From NCBI GenBank assembly GCA_902785695.1, contig CACZZQ010000003.1, positions 43,250 through 107,249 of the forward strand: a stretch of 64,000 bases of DNA. Direction: 5' to 3'. The notes below the pieces were generated by a model. That model was not told where the DNA came from, did not search any database, and was given only the letters and a program-made list of their open reading frames with translations. A program made the position numbers and the translations under genes. Source of the DNA: an uncultured Prevotellaceae bacterium (GTDB taxonomy: Bacteria; Bacteroidota; Bacteroidia; Bacteroidales; Bacteroidaceae). Of this stretch, positions 7,347-17,955 are shown in pieces (the first letter of the stretch is position 1; every line of letters starts with the position of its first letter).

Positions 7347-9236
7347 ATGTATACTAAAGAACAACTTGAAAATATGGCAATTTCAGAGCTAATGGAAGTT
7401 GCTGCAAAATTAGGTGTTAAAGTGTCGCAGAATGACTCTTCGGAAACTGTCATCTACGATATTCTCGATAAAGCTGCTATTGACAGTGCTGCTGAAGATG
7501 CAGCTCCGAAGCGGAAGCGCACACGTATTGCCAAGAAAGATACTGACAAAGTCTACACCGTTACCGGTGAAGAAGGCGAGAACCTGGATACAAAAAGTAA
7601 GAAATCCAAGAAGACAGAGGCTCCTTCTTTGTTCTCAGATGAGCCTGTTGCTGAACCAACAGTAGAAGAAGAGAAAGAAGAAGATGCTAAACCTGCACCC
7701 AAAAAACGTGGTCGCAAGTCAAAGGCTGAACTTGCTGCAGAAAAAGAAGCTGCTGTCCAGAATGAAATACAACAGGCTGTTGAAACTCCGGCAGAGGATG
7801 CAAATGTAGAAGAAATAGCTGTTCCTGAAGCTGAAGAGGACATTCCTGCAGCTTCTGCTGATAGTGAAATGTTAGCAAGCTTGCAGGAAAAAATGTCGAG
7901 AAACCGTGAGGAAGTCCAAGAATCAGACGATTCGGAATATTGGGAGAATGATCCTTGTGACGGTACCGACTTTATCACGGTTGTTGACCTCCCAATAGAA
8001 GATCAAACAGCTATCCCAACACTCGATATGTTTGATCGCCCAATGGCTGTCCTGCAAGAGCCTGTCTACCAGATACCGGTTCAGATGCCTGCACAAAATG
8101 ATGCAAAATATGACTTTGCTGATTTTATCGATGGCAACGGTGTGCTTGAACTACTGCAAGACGGTTATGGATTCCTTCGTTCAAGTGACTACAACTATCT
8201 TTCATCGCCAGATGATATATATGTGTCGCCACAGCAGATAAAGAAATACAGCCTTAAAACAGGTGATGTCGTGGAGTGTACAGTGCGTCCACCTCACGAT
8301 AACGAGAAGTATTTCGCTTTGTCGAACGTAAAGACGATTAACGGACGAGATCCTATGGAGGTGCGCGACCGTGTATCCTTTGAACATCTGACACCACTGT
8401 TCCCTGAAGAGAAATTCATGCTTTGTGGGGATCCTTCTACAACAAACCCATCAACACGCATCGTTGACCTGTTTGCTCCTATTGGTAAAGGACAGCGTGC
8501 GCTGATAGTGGCTCAGCCGAAGACGGGTAAGACTATTTTGATGAAAGATGTTGCCAATGCTATTGCCGCTAACCATCCTGAAGCCTATATCATGATGCTG
8601 CTGATTGACGAGCGTCCTGAAGAGGTGACAGATATGAGCCGCACAGTAAATGCCGAAGTCATCGCTTCTACATTCGATGAACCCGCTGACCGTCATGTTA
8701 AGATTGCTGGCATTGTATTGGAAAAGGCAAAGCGTATGGTGGAGTGTGGTCATGATGTGGTCATCTTCCTTGACTCTATTACCCGTCTTGCTCGTGCCTA
8801 CAACACTGTTTCACCTGCCAGCGGTAAGGTGCTGACTGGTGGTGTGGATGCCAATGCCCTACAAAAGCCTAAGCGTTTCTTTGGTGCTGCCCGTAATATA
8901 GAGGGTGGGGGATCTCTCACCATCATTGCTACGGCATTGGTAGATACGGGTTCTAAGATGGATGAGGTCATCTTCGAGGAATTCAAGGGTACAGGTAACT
9001 CCGAAATCCAACTGGATCGTATGCTCTCCAACAAGCGCGTGTTCCCAGCACTCAACCTCGTACAGTCATCTACTCGTCGTGATGACCTGTTGCAAGATCC
9101 TACTACGCTGAACCGTATGTGGATTATCCGTAAGTTTATTGCAGAGATGAATCCTATCGAGGCAATGAACACCGTTCGCGACCGTTTGGTTCAGAGTCGC
9201 AATAATGAGGAATTCCTCATGTCTATGAATGGATAA
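7347..9236 (+). CDS. rho: Transcription termination factor Rho, with a long N-terminal insertion
   Basis: Rho is the hexameric RNA-dependent ATPase that ends transcription. The protein has a Rho_N helical domain (about 3-45), then a Lys/Glu/Ala/Pro-rich disordered stretch to about residue 240. The RNA-binding cold-shock fold (about 255-330) follows, and then the ATPase core with Walker A QPKTGKT near residue 390 and [11 protein letters not shown]. At 629 residues it is about 200 longer than the E. coli enzyme. The difference is the disordered insert, which is typical of Bacteroidetes Rho. Start at 7347 gives the conserved YTKEQLENM opening. Confidence 0.95.
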   Translation: MYTKEQLENMAISELMEVAAKLGVKVSQNDSSETVIYDILDKAAIDSAAEDAAPKRKRTRIAKKDTDKVYTVTGEEGENLDTKSKKSKKTEAPSLFSDEPVAEPTVEEEKEEDAKPAPKKRGRKSKAELAAEKEAAVQNEIQQAVETPAEDANVEEIAVPEAEEDIPAASADSEMLASLQEKMSRNREEVQESDDSEYWENDPCDGTDFITVVDLPIEDQTAIPTLDMFDRPMAVLQEPVYQIPVQMPAQNDAKYDFADFIDGNGVLELLQDGYGFLRSSDYNYLSSPDDIYVSPQQIKKYSLKTGDVVECTVRPPHDNEKYFALSNVKTINGRDPMEVRDRVSFEHLTPLFPEEKFMLCGDPSTTNPSTRIVDLFAPIGKGQRALIVAQPKTGKTILMKDVANAIAANHPEAYIMMLLIDERPEEVTDMSRTVNAEVIASTFDEPADRHVKIAGIVLEKAKRMVECGHDVVIFLDSITRLARAYNTVSPASGKVLTGGVDANALQKPKRFFGAARNIEGGGSLTIIATALVDTGSKMDEVIFEEFKGTGNSEIQLDRMLSNKRVFPALNLVQSSTRRDDLLQDPTTLNRMWIIRKFIAEMNPIEAMNTVRDRLVQSRNNEEFLMSMNG

Positions 9237-9260
9237 AATGCTTATTTTACTATAATATTT

Positions 9261-9292
9261 GCCGCAGATACTTTGTTCTGCGGCTTTTTTTT
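9261..9292 (+). terminator. Intrinsic terminator of rho
   Basis: GCCGCAGA (9261-9268) pairs with TCTGCGGC (9277-9284) around an 8-nt loop and is followed directly by eight T residues. It is a textbook intrinsic terminator, so Rho synthesis here does not rely on Rho. Confidence 0.9.
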
Positions 9293-9334
9293 CACTTTTT
9301 ACCCTAAATGTTTCGCTGTTTCAGAAAATAGTTG

Positions 9335-9342
9335 TAAATTTG
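9335..9342 (+). promoter_or_regulatory. -7 promoter box of kdgK-eda
   Basis: TAAATTTG matches TAnnTTTG. The upstream box is weaker (TTTC at 9311-9314, 20 nt away). The expected leader is about 45 nt. Confidence 0.6.
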
Positions 9343-9394
9343 TCGCTGCAAACAAAAGATATATATAATATATAAACACTTAAAAACATAAATA

Positions 9395-10417
9395 ATGGCA
9401 AAGATCGTAACATTGGGCGAGATCATGCTTCGCCTGTCGCCTCAGGGCAACGACCGTTTTATTCAGAGTGAATCTTTCCGTATCATCCCTGGTGGTGGTG
9501 AGGCTAATGTCGCTATTTCAGTGGCAAACTATGGTCACGAAGCATACTTCGTTTCAAAACTTCCCAAGCACGAGATTGGACAGATTGCAGTGAACGCTAT
9601 GCGTCGCTATGGAGTAAACACCGATTTCATTGCTCGTGGTGGAGATCGCGTAGGTCTGTATTACGCTGAAACAGGTGCTTCTATGCGTCCTTCAAAGGTA
9701 ATTTATGACCGTGCTCATTCATCTATTGCTGAGGCTACTCCTGCAGATTTCGACTTCGACAAGATTATGGAAGGTGCTGCTTGGTTCCATTGGAGTGGTA
9801 TCACGCCAGCTATCAGCGACAAAGCTGCCGAATTGACGAAACTGGCTTGTGAAGCAGCTAAACGTCACGGTGTTACTGTTTCTGTTGATCTGAACTTCCG
9901 CAAGAAGCTGTGGACTAGCGAGAAAGCAATCTCTATCATGCGTCCTTTGATGAAATATGTTGACGTATGCATTGGCAATGAGGAAGACGCAGAACTTTGT
10001 CTTGGCTTCAAACCCGATGCCGATGTAGAGGGTGGTCAGACCGACGCTTCTGGTTATGAGGGTATCTTCAAGCAGATGATGAAGGAGTTTGGTTTCAAGT
10101 ATGTCGTTTCTACGCTGCGTGAGAGCTACAGTGCAACCTTCAATGGCTGGAAGGCTCTTATCTACGACGGTAAGGAGTTCTATCAGTCAAAGCGTTATGA
10201 GATTAATCCTATCATTGACCGTGTAGGTGGTGGTGACTCTTTCTCTGGTGGCTTGATTCACGGTCTGCTGACTAAGGCTACGCAAGGCGAGGCTCTGGAG
10301 TTTGCTGTTGCTGCTTCTGCATTGAAGCATACTATCAATGGTGACTTCAACCTTGTTTCTGTGGAAGAAGTAGAGGCATTGGCAGGTGGTAATGCCAACG
10401 GACGCGTACAGCGCTAA
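9395..10417 (+). CDS. kdgK: 2-dehydro-3-deoxygluconokinase (PfkB family sugar kinase)
   Basis: KdgK phosphorylates 2-keto-3-deoxygluconate to KDPG using ATP. The 340-residue protein shows the PfkB motif PGGGEANVAISVANYG near residue 33 and the ATP/anion-hole motif DRVGGGDSFSGGLIHG near 290, whose second Asp is the catalytic base. The next gene is the KDPG aldolase, 29 nt downstream, which fixes the substrate as KDG better than sequence alone. With uxaC at 55 kb this covers parts of hexuronate breakdown. Confidence 0.92.
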   Translation: MAKIVTLGEIMLRLSPQGNDRFIQSESFRIIPGGGEANVAISVANYGHEAYFVSKLPKHEIGQIAVNAMRRYGVNTDFIARGGDRVGLYYAETGASMRPSKVIYDRAHSSIAEATPADFDFDKIMEGAAWFHWSGITPAISDKAAELTKLACEAAKRHGVTVSVDLNFRKKLWTSEKAISIMRPLMKYVDVCIGNEEDAELCLGFKPDADVEGGQTDASGYEGIFKQMMKEFGFKYVVSTLRESYSATFNGWKALIYDGKEFYQSKRYEINPIIDRVGGGDSFSGGLIHGLLTKATQGEALEFAVAASALKHTINGDFNLVSVEEVEALAGGNANGRVQR

Positions 10418-10446
10418 ATGAAGTGATAAGTGATAAGTGAAAAGTT

Positions 10447-11115
10447 ATGGCAAAATTTGATAAGATAGCAGTTCTGAAGAAGATTGGCGACACTGGTATG
10501 GTACCAGTGTTCTACCATAAGGATCTTGAGACCTGTAAGAATGTAGTGAAAGCCTGCTACGAAGGTGGTGTACGTGCTTTCGAGTTTACGAATCGTGGCG
10601 ACTTCGCTCAGGAAATCTTCGGTGAGCTGGTGAAGTGGGCCGACAAGGAATGCCCGGAGTTGGCATTGGGTATCGGCTCTATCGTAGATGCTCCTACAGC
10701 AGCTATGTTCATTCAACTTGGTGCCTGTTTCGTAGTAGGCCCCCTGCTTAATCCTGATATTGCTCCTGTATGTAATCGTCGCTTGGTTCCTTACTGTCCT
10801 GGTTGTATGACTGTTAGCGAGATTGGAAAGGCTCAGGAGTTAGGATGTGACCTCACTAAGGTATTCCCTGGTGATGTGGTTGGCCCCAATATGGTTAAAG
10901 GTCTGAAGGCTCCAATGCCTTGGTCGAAGATCATGGTTACTGGTGGTGTCGCTCCTGAAGAAGAGAACCTGACGAAATGGTTCAAGGCTGGTGTATTCTG
11001 TGTTGGCATGGGTTCAAAGCTATTTCCATCTGACAAAGTGAAGGCCGGCGACTGGCAGTATGTCACCGATAAGTGCAAGGAGGCTCTTGGCTATGTGGCT
11101 AAGGCTCGCGCTTAA
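10447..11115 (+). CDS. eda: KDPG/KHG aldolase
   Basis: Eda splits 2-keto-3-deoxy-6-phosphogluconate into pyruvate and glyceraldehyde 3-phosphate. The protein is 222 residues, a class I TIM barrel, with the Glu of FEFTNRG (about 44), the Schiff-base lysine in LTKVFPG (about 138) and the phosphate loop VTGGV. It forms an operon with kdgK. The spacer holds a short tandem GTGATAA repeat. The sensor kinase gene starts inside its last 23 nt. Confidence 0.93.
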   Translation: MAKFDKIAVLKKIGDTGMVPVFYHKDLETCKNVVKACYEGGVRAFEFTNRGDFAQEIFGELVKWADKECPELALGIGSIVDAPTAAMFIQLGACFVVGPLLNPDIAPVCNRRLVPYCPGCMTVSEIGKAQELGCDLTKVFPGDVVGPNMVKGLKAPMPWSKIMVTGGVAPEEENLTKWFKAGVFCVGMGSKLFPSDKVKAGDWQYVTDKCKEALGYVAKARA

Positions 11116-14100
11116 GCTGTTAACGCCCATATTATTTCTTTCAGCTTGTTCACCGTCTGATAGGCAAGCGGTGGACAAGCTGAATTCTTATTCCTATGCC
11201 TATCATTACAGAGATATTGATTCCACAGTGTATTATGCACGTTTGGCTTTAAACGAGGCCGAACGCCTTCAATATGACGATGGACAAGCTGAAGCACTGA
11301 ATAATCTGGCATTTGCTGATATCATTAGAATGCACTATCCTGATGCACATTCTCACCTGGATAGTGTATTAGCGGTTTCAGATAATCACCTTGAACGTCT
11401 GATTGCTCATGTTCAGATGATGCGGCTCTGTCAGCGTCAGTCCCAGAACCGTGAGTTCTATGACTGTCGTGAACAGGCTCAACGTGCGCTACAGCGTATC
11501 AATGAAGAGCGTCAGCAGCTTTCCGAACGTCAACTGAAACGTCTGCTCTACGCTGAGACGGAGATGGACATCATCACTTCCACCTATTATTATTATGTGG
11601 GGTTAGAACAGCAGTCAGCAGAAGCATTACAAAAAATACGCCCTGATGTAGAGACCGATACGATGCAATTCCTCAACTATCTCTATAATGTCGGCGCAGG
11701 TGGTGTAATCAATCACGGCACCCAGCAGGAGATTGTTCAAATAGAGTTCGATTACTTGATGCGCTGTTTTCTATTGGCCCGTCAGACTGATTGTCTGTTC
11801 TTTATGGCAAACTCGATGGAAGCCCTTGCTGAACACCTGAGTAATGACGAGTATCGTCAGCAGCTTTCCAAGGATAATCAGCCAGCCATGAAGTTCATTA
11901 ATCCAGAAAATGTTCCTGACCAGCAACTGCCACTTTGGCTGGCAGGGAATGCCTTGACACTTTTCCGGCAGTATGGTGACACCTATCAGATAGCAGGTTC
12001 CTATCGTACACTGGCCTCCTGCTGTATGAAGCAAGAAGACTATAATGGTGCCTTGTTTTATCTGGAACAATCACTAAGCGACACACTCATCTTCCAAGCT
12101 CCGGATTTGGTAGCCAGTATTCGTGAGCAGTTGTGTGTGGCTTACTCTGCCATTGATGATAAGATGTCGAGCGACTTCAACCGTAATGCATATCTGGATT
12201 TACAGGAACGCACCCGTCAGGATCAGTGGTTAGAAGCCCGTGCTTATCAGTTGGAACATTCTTTGTCGCAGTTCAACCTTCTGCTTATCGCGGTTGCTAT
12301 TGCCTTTGTTTTGTTCCTTCTTGTGCTGCTGGTTTTCTATTTCTATCGGAAGAAATCAATGGCAAACAACCGTGATGAAATCCTTGATGACGAGTTCGAG
12401 GAATTAACGGAACAGATAGCCATCGTGCGCAGCAATATCACACAGCAACGCCGTATATATTTCGAACAGTTGGCAAAGATGTCGCTTGTCAATGGCATTA
12501 TTCCCTTTATCGATCGCATGATTCACGAGGAGAAATGTCTCAATGAAGAACAGCAGCATGATGAGCGTACGGAATATATTCGCGAACTAACCGATAATAT
12601 TAACCTTCAGAATGACATACTGACTCATTGGATTCAGTTACGAAAGGGTGAGCTGAGTGTCCATATAGAATCTTTTGCCCTACAGGACTTGTTTGATGTG
12701 TTGGCAAAGGGTAAACGTAGTTTTGAATTGAAGGAAATCACTCTAAATATCCAACCTACGCCACTTTCTGTTAAAGCCGACAAGGTGCTGACTCTCTTCA
12801 TGCTTAATACGTTGGCTGATAATGCCCGGAAATATACCGATAAAGGTGGAGAAGTATCAGTCTATGCTACTGACACAGATCACTATGTAGAGATTTCTGT
12901 TGCAGACAACGGCATGGGCATGAGCGAAGAGCAGTTGCAGCATTTGTTTGAACGTCAGGTGATTGTTGATAGTGACAGGAAACAGGAAGAGAAGAGCCAC
13001 GGCTTCGGGCTCATCAACTGCAAGGGTATCATCGAGAAATATCGCAAGCTAAGTCAGATTTTCTCAGTTTGTATGATTGCGGCAGAAAGTGAACAAGGCA
13101 AGGGCAGTCGTTTTTATTTCCGTCTGCCCAAGAAGGTGGTGATGACTCTTATTTCCTTTGTGGCTTATGCAAATATAGCGTTTTCTCAGGATTCATATCT
13201 TGTTGAGGCTACAGCCTATGCGGACTCGACCTATTACCTCAATATCTGTGGCGACTATCAAGGTGCGTTATCTTATGCAGACTCCTGCCGTCAGAGCTTC
13301 AATGCGTTTTATCTTGCAGTGACTGGCAATCAAACCGACACTCTTCTAAGCATCGGGGACTTGTCTACCACGCCTCCTGAGATTCTCTGGTTTCATCAAG
13401 GACTTGAAATCAACTATCAGGCGTTGTTAGATATGCGTAACGAGAGTGCTGTAGCAGCTCTTGCACTTCACCAATGGAATCTCTACTATTATAATAATCG
13501 AATTTATACACTCCTTTTCAAAGAGCTATCGGCCGATGCTTCGCTTGATTCCTATTGCCGCAAGATGCTCCAATCACAGACCAACAAGCAGGTAGCTATC
13601 ATCCTGCTCGTATTTCTGTTTCTGGCTATCATAGCTTTGGTATTATGGCAACTGATGGTACTCCATATCCGTCGCTACAGCATTGTCCAGAAGCGTCGTA
13701 ACGAGTTGGAGATGATGAACGATGAACTTCAGCGCATGAAGATGGAGGCCGCCAATCTGCATATCTGTAATGCTGTGCTCGACAATACGCTGTCTACGCT
13801 GAAGCACGAGACTATGTATTACCCCAGTCGTATCAGACAACTGCTTGACGTTGGCGACACATCCTCACTTCTTGAGGTCACAGTCTATTATCGCGAACTG
13901 TATGGACTGCTCAGTCAGCAGGCTATGCGTCAGATGGAACATACGAAATTACATCTTAAACCTTTAGAGCATGAGATACTTGGCGATGCAGAAATAATAG
14001 CTTATCTGTTTGAAATCCTACGCCGGCAGTCTGGTCAGAAGACCTTGAATGTTGAGTGGCAGATGGCTGATGATAATTATGTCAAAGCTATAGTGATGAT

Positions 14101-14320
14101 GCCTTCGCTACAGTTAACTGATGATGATATGCTGCGCCTCTTTATGCCTCAAAGTGAACAGAACATCCATTTTCTCATCTGTCGTGAAATTGTTCGCCAA
14201 CACGGTGAGGCTGCTAATCGTCACGGGTGCGGTATCCGTGCTGAGCGTTCTGAACAAAATATGATTCAAATAATAATTACACTTCCTAGAATATGCAAAA
14301 CTTCAAAGTCATTATCGTAG
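11093..14320 (+). CDS. Two-lobed membrane sensor histidine kinase with lipoprotein signal
   Basis: The 1075-residue product begins with a lipoprotein signal (lipobox LSAC, Cys 19). A TPR-like helical periplasmic region follows to about 390, then TM1 (about 393-419) and a cytoplasmic HATPase_c domain (N box [13 protein letters not shown] near 571, G box [11 protein letters not shown] near 636). A second hydrophobic segment near 682-700, another TPR-like region, TM3 (about 833-854) and a coiled coil come next. Last is a C-terminal lobe with [10 protein letters not shown] near 903 and a degenerate ATPase-like end. The layout resembles the Bacteroidetes DUF5112/DUF5113 kinases. I chose the ATG at 11093 because it opens the lipoprotein signal directly. 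It overlaps eda by 23 nt and the next gene by 28 nt. Confidence 0.75.
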   Translation: MWLRLALKLLTPILFLSACSPSDRQAVDKLNSYSYAYHYRDIDSTVYYARLALNEAERLQYDDGQAEALNNLAFADIIRMHYPDAHSHLDSVLAVSDNHLERLIAHVQMMRLCQRQSQNREFYDCREQAQRALQRINEERQQLSERQLKRLLYAETEMDIITSTYYYYVGLEQQSAEALQKIRPDVETDTMQFLNYLYNVGAGGVINHGTQQEIVQIEFDYLMRCFLLARQTDCLFFMANSMEALAEHLSNDEYRQQLSKDNQPAMKFINPENVPDQQLPLWLAGNALTLFRQYGDTYQIAGSYRTLASCCMKQEDYNGALFYLEQSLSDTLIFQAPDLVASIREQLCVAYSAIDDKMSSDFNRNAYLDLQERTRQDQWLEARAYQLEHSLSQFNLLLIAVAIAFVLFLLVLLVFYFYRKKSMANNRDEILDDEFEELTEQIAIVRSNITQQRRIYFEQLAKMSLVNGIIPFIDRMIHEEKCLNEEQQHDERTEYIRELTDNINLQNDILTHWIQLRKGELSVHIESFALQDLFDVLAKGKRSFELKEITLNIQPTPLSVKADKVLTLFMLNTLADNARKYTDKGGEVSVYATDTDHYVEISVADNGMGMSEEQLQHLFERQVIVDSDRKQEEKSHGFGLINCKGIIEKYRKLSQIFSVCMIAAESEQGKGSRFYFRLPKKVVMTLISFVAYANIAFSQDSYLVEATAYADSTYYLNICGDYQGALSYADSCRQSFNAFYLAVTGNQTDTLLSIGDLSTTPPEILWFHQGLEINYQALLDMRNESAVAALALHQWNLYYYNNRIYTLLFKELSADASLDSYCRKMLQSQTNKQVAIILLVFLFLAIIALVLWQLMVLHIRRYSIVQKRRNELEMMNDELQRMKMEAANLHICNAVLDNTLSTLKHETMYYPSRIRQLLDVGDTSSLLEVTVYYRELYGLLSQQAMRQMEHTKLHLKPLEHEILGDAEIIAYLFEILRRQSGQKTLNVEWQMADDNYVKAIVMMPSLQLTDDDMLRLFMPQSEQNIHFLICREIVRQHGEAANRHGCGIRAERSEQNMIQIIITLPRICKTSKSLS

Positions 14321-15009
14321 AAGATGTGCCCCTGGAAATGAAGGGTACCGTGGGCATTGTCAAAAATGAGATACCTGAAGCCGAGATTATCGGCACAGCC
14401 GAATCCGAAGCCGACTATTGGCGACTGCTGAAGCAGCAGGTTCCAGACCTGCTGTTGCTCGACCTCGGCTTGGGAGGTTCAACTACGATAGGTGTAGAGT
14501 TGTGCCGTCAAACCAAGGAGATGCATCCTAAGGTACGCGTGCTCATCTTTACCGGTGAGATACTAAATGAGAAACTGTGGGTTGATGTGCTTGATGCCGG
14601 AGCTGACGGTATTATTCTGAAGACTGGCGAGCTACTCACCCGTAACGATGTAATGGCTGTAATGAACGGCAAACAACTGGTATTCAATCAGCCTATTCTC
14701 CAGAAGATTGTAGACCGTTTCAAACGTACAGTAGGCTCTGAGCTGATAAAGCAGGAGGCTATGGTTAACTACGAAATTGACGAATACGACGAGCGTTTGC
14801 TCCGTCATCTGGCACTTGGTTATACAAAGGATCAGATAGCTCAACTACGTGGTATGCCATTTGGTGTAAAAAGCTTAGAGAAGCGTCAGAACGAATTGAT
14901 ACAAAAACTGTTCCCTGACGGACGTGGCATCAATGCCACGCGCCTTGTTGTACGTGCATTAGAACTACGTATTATTGACATTGACAACCTGGAACCCGAC
15001 GAAGAGTAA
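14293..15009 (+). CDS. Response regulator with receiver and probable C-terminal HTH
   Basis: The 238-residue protein has a receiver domain (about 1-125). Acidic residues lie in IIVEDVP, the phosphoacceptor in LLLLDLGLGG (Asp about 56) and the lysine in IILKTGE. The C-terminal part (about 165-225) looks like a LuxR-type helix-turn-helix (DERLLRHLALGYTKDQIAQ). Its start overlaps the sensor kinase end by 28 nt, so it is almost certainly that kinase's partner. DNA targets cannot be inferred. Confidence 0.85.
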   Translation: MQNFKVIIVEDVPLEMKGTVGIVKNEIPEAEIIGTAESEADYWRLLKQQVPDLLLLDLGLGGSTTIGVELCRQTKEMHPKVRVLIFTGEILNEKLWVDVLDAGADGIILKTGELLTRNDVMAVMNGKQLVFNQPILQKIVDRFKRTVGSELIKQEAMVNYEIDEYDERLLRHLALGYTKDQIAQLRGMPFGVKSLEKRQNELIQKLFPDGRGINATRLVVRALELRIIDIDNLEPDEE

Positions 15010-15016
15010 GTCATAG

Positions 15017-15601
15017 ATGATAAAGAAACTGTTTACCAGACTGTTGCTGCTACTTGTGTTGTCAGAAATGTTGCTTGTTCTGATCTCATGGCTTCTTTCT
15101 GCCACTCAGACTGATGGCGTGCGTTCCTTGCTCTCCAGCGAGGGCATTCGATGGGGATTAGGACATTTTTCATCGATGATGCTCAAGCCTCAACTCATCT
15201 GGTTGTTGCTCATCGCGATGGCAGGAGGCTGTATGTGGCATAGCTGTATATTCCGTCCTTCGCATGTCTCATTCCGCAGACAGTTTGCTTTACGCTTGGC
15301 TGTATCTGTCTTTGCATTTCAGATTTTCATTGTTGTTCTACTGATTGCCATACCTCAAGCTGTCCTCCTTTCAGCAACAGGCACACTTTGGCCGTCACCG
15401 TTCAGTCGAGCATTAGTGCCGTTGGCAGCCTTCATTACAATAAACACATCTGTTTGTTATGGTTTTTTGTCACAAACATTCGCATCCATGTCAGATGTTT
15501 TTGACTCCCTAAAATGGGGACTCACCAAATCTGCATCTTTGTTATTGCTCTATTTTCTAGTTGTACTGATTTATGAATCATACCGTTATGTATTCACATA
15601 A
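15017..15601 (+). CDS. Small multi-pass membrane protein, AbgT-like segment
   Basis: The 194-residue protein has about five hydrophobic segments. One stretch (LLSSEGIRWGLGHFSSMM then a membrane helix) resembles part of the AbgT p-aminobenzoyl-glutamate transporter family. It is far too short to be a complete transporter of that family (about 500 residues). It starts 7 nt after the response regulator stop, so it belongs to the sensor operon. It could be a signalling accessory membrane protein; transport is only a guess. Confidence 0.55.
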   Translation: MIKKLFTRLLLLLVLSEMLLVLISWLLSATQTDGVRSLLSSEGIRWGLGHFSSMMLKPQLIWLLLIAMAGGCMWHSCIFRPSHVSFRRQFALRLAVSVFAFQIFIVVLLIAIPQAVLLSATGTLWPSPFSRALVPLAAFITINTSVCYGFLSQTFASMSDVFDSLKWGLTKSASLLLLYFLVVLIYESYRYVFT

Positions 15602-15607
15602 CGTGTA

Positions 15608-16414
15608 CTAACTGATGTGGAAAAACTTGTGGATAAGTTTGATACACCATATCAGGACTTTGCGCTGCTTGTTGTTCTCGCAGATATCAAAAAGACGGTA
15701 CAGACTAGTCTTGTCGAGCTTCGAGAGGGTGGCATAATCATCATAGATGCCCTTTGGAAGGTACTCATGGAGCCAGCGGTTTATCTCTGTGCGGTTGCGC
15801 TCGTATTGCTGTTCGGATATACCACCTTCCTCGCGACGGCAGACGATGAGTGGTATTAGCTGCACCCGCTTGCCTTCTGATACGATTTTCTGTGTGAAGA
15901 AAATCCAGTCGGATACCATGCGATAGTCCTCGCGATAGGGTGAGCCTTCAAAAAGAGATCTGCGAATGAAGGTGCTCTGGTGGTCAAGCGTGGCATTGAA
16001 AAACGTAATCATCGATAGACGAGAAGGTTGCACGGAGGCATGTCCTGCTTTTTTTTCTTCATTGTAGTGATAGTCGCGGCCTGTAATAATGTCGGCATCA
16101 GATGCATAGCTGTCTACCTGTTCCAGGGAGTAGCTGTCGTAGAAACAGTCGCCAGAATTCATGAAGTTAAGATAATGGCCAGTGGCATGAGCAATGCCTT
16201 TATTCATTCCCTGATAAATGCCACCGTCGGGTTCTGACATCCAATATGTTATGCTCTCATTGTACGCTTTCAGAATATCTACGCTGCCATCGGAAGATCC
16301 ACCGTCGATGACTATAAACTCGAAGTCGCGGAAGGTTTGGTTTATGACGCTTTCAATGGTGCGTCTTAGACCTTCGCAATTATTGTAATTCACTGTGATG
16401 ATTGAATACTTCAT
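15608..16414 (-). CDS. Family 2 glycosyltransferase (WcaE-like)
   Basis: This GT-A glycosyltransferase is 268 residues long. It has the N-terminal nucleotide-binding motif SIITVNYNN and the GT2 signatures VIDGGSSDGS and EPDGGIYQGMNKGI; MNSGD stands at the DXD position. It would add one sugar to the lipid-linked repeat unit at the inner face of the membrane. It is the last gene of the polysaccharide operon and overlaps the flippase gene by 4 nt. Confidence 0.87.
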   Translation of the reverse strand: MKYSIITVNYNNCEGLRRTIESVINQTFRDFEFIVIDGGSSDGSVDILKAYNESITYWMSEPDGGIYQGMNKGIAHATGHYLNFMNSGDCFYDSYSLEQVDSYASDADIITGRDYHYNEEKKAGHASVQPSRLSMITFFNATLDHQSTFIRRSLFEGSPYREDYRMVSDWIFFTQKIVSEGKRVQLIPLIVCRREEGGISEQQYERNRTEINRWLHEYLPKGIYDDYATLSKLDKTSLYRLFDICENNKQRKVLIWCIKLIHKFFHIS

Positions 16415-17943
16415 CGTTTCCTGATGTTTTTAATTCTGTTAAGACTGTCTTTGGCTCCCTTGGCAACGAGAAGCGTGCTCCCGAGTTGCAGACAGAGAAA
16501 TATGCTCATACATACAGCTGCATAGCACAGCCAATTCCACAGGCTATGATAGGGGTCAATGGGAATAAAAGTCACAATGTATACTGACAGACCGATGGCG
16601 AAGGCAGAGATGGCGTAGTTACGCAGTACACCTTTCCAAAAGGTCATCACTGGCACCTTGAAGCCAGATGTGAACAAGTAGTATGGCTTCCACAGAACAA
16701 CGATAGCCACAAGGCTTACTATCTTTCCCATGAGTATGCCAATGATGCCCCATTTCAGTCCGCATACTATGGTGACAGAAACATTTATGATGAGTTCTGC
16801 CCAAGCTGACCAGACATCAGCATAGAGCCCATGGGCGTAATTGAAACTGTCGATGCTGTTGCGCGAGTTGGTGATGTAGATATAAATAATAAGGAGTATC
16901 AGTATGCGATGATCCATGATGTATTCAGGACCAAGCCAGTGAGCAATAAAGGGTTCGATAAGTATGTATAGCGAGAAACTCAGTGTGGCAGCAATGGTGT
17001 GGTGAATGGTGGTCATCTCCCAGAATACTTGCATCATTCGCGGTTTGTTGCCCTCGGCTACCAAATTGCCCACACTGGCTCCTACGCTGCCTGTTAAGGC
17101 CGAAAAGAGCGATATGAGCTTGGAGATAATAATCATATAGTTACCATAAAAGGCTACCATTTTCAGAGATACGAAAAGGAATATAAAGAGTTCGTCGCTT
17201 TTGACGAGTACAAAATCCTTTATTTTATGAATAAACACCTGTTTCGTCTTTGATATGACCTCTGGGTATTTCTTAATTAAAGCCTTCCCATGATGTTTGT
17301 CTACTTTCAGCCAAGGATATTCGCGATTGATTTTCCAGTTGAGCACTATGCAACCGATGATGCCGAAGAGAAACTCTATGCCTACCCATAGAAAGAGATT
17401 CTTATAGTTATAGGCCAGGAAAATCTGTAGAGCAATCTTGATAAGATTGGCCGACTGCATATAAATGGCTACAAGATAATTCTTCTGGTCGGCAGTAAGT
17501 AGTATCTGACGGTAGTTGATGAAGTAGCCGATAAGTGAAGATCCAAGAAAAGAATAAAAGGCAAAGTAAATTATACCCAACCCAAGTTCTGAACTGGCAA
17601 AGATAATAGGGAAAAAAAGACTTACGACGAATGCACCTGCGAAGATAATTGTTCCTATCCAGTTGTATAGATAGCCCAATAATGATAGAATATCCTGTAT
17701 TTCCTGTTTGTCGTTCTGTTGCAGAGGCTTAAACAGAAAGTATCCTATACTGGCTGTAATGCCAAGTTCTGCCAAGTTCAGATATCCCAATATATTGCCC
17801 AATGTTCCTGTGAGTCCAATGAACTCAGTTCCGAGACAATCAAGAAAAACCTTCCTGGAGAAGAATGCCAATGCTAAAGAGAGAAAGTAAAACACAATGT
17901 TTACTTCCGCATTCAGCATACTTTTCTTTACTCTTCCACTCAT
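16411..17943 (-). CDS. Polysaccharide flippase (Wzx-like, MOP superfamily)
   Basis: The 510-residue integral membrane protein has about 12-14 hydrophobic segments. Its N-terminus (SRKVFLDCLGTEFIGLTGTLGNI and LNLAELGITASIG) is typical of PST/Wzx flippases. It would move the undecaprenyl-linked repeat unit across the inner membrane. The neighbours (glycosyltransferases, polymerase, chain-length protein) support a Wzx/Wzy-type pathway. Confidence 0.85.
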   Translation of the reverse strand: MSGRVKKSMLNAEVNIVFYFLSLALAFFSRKVFLDCLGTEFIGLTGTLGNILGYLNLAELGITASIGYFLFKPLQQNDKQEIQDILSLLGYLYNWIGTIIFAGAFVVSLFFPIIFASSELGLGIIYFAFYSFLGSSLIGYFINYRQILLTADQKNYLVAIYMQSANLIKIALQIFLAYNYKNLFLWVGIEFLFGIIGCIVLNWKINREYPWLKVDKHHGKALIKKYPEVISKTKQVFIHKIKDFVLVKSDELFIFLFVSLKMVAFYGNYMIIISKLISLFSALTGSVGASVGNLVAEGNKPRMMQVFWEMTTIHHTIAATLSFSLYILIEPFIAHWLGPEYIMDHRILILLIIYIYITNSRNSIDSFNYAHGLYADVWSAWAELIINVSVTIVCGLKWGIIGILMGKIVSLVAIVVLWKPYYLFTSGFKVPVMTFWKGVLRNYAISAFAIGLSVYIVTFIPIDPYHSLWNWLCYAAVCMSIFLCLQLGSTLLVAKGAKDSLNRIKNIRKR

Positions 17944-17955
17944 GTTTCTTGTTGT

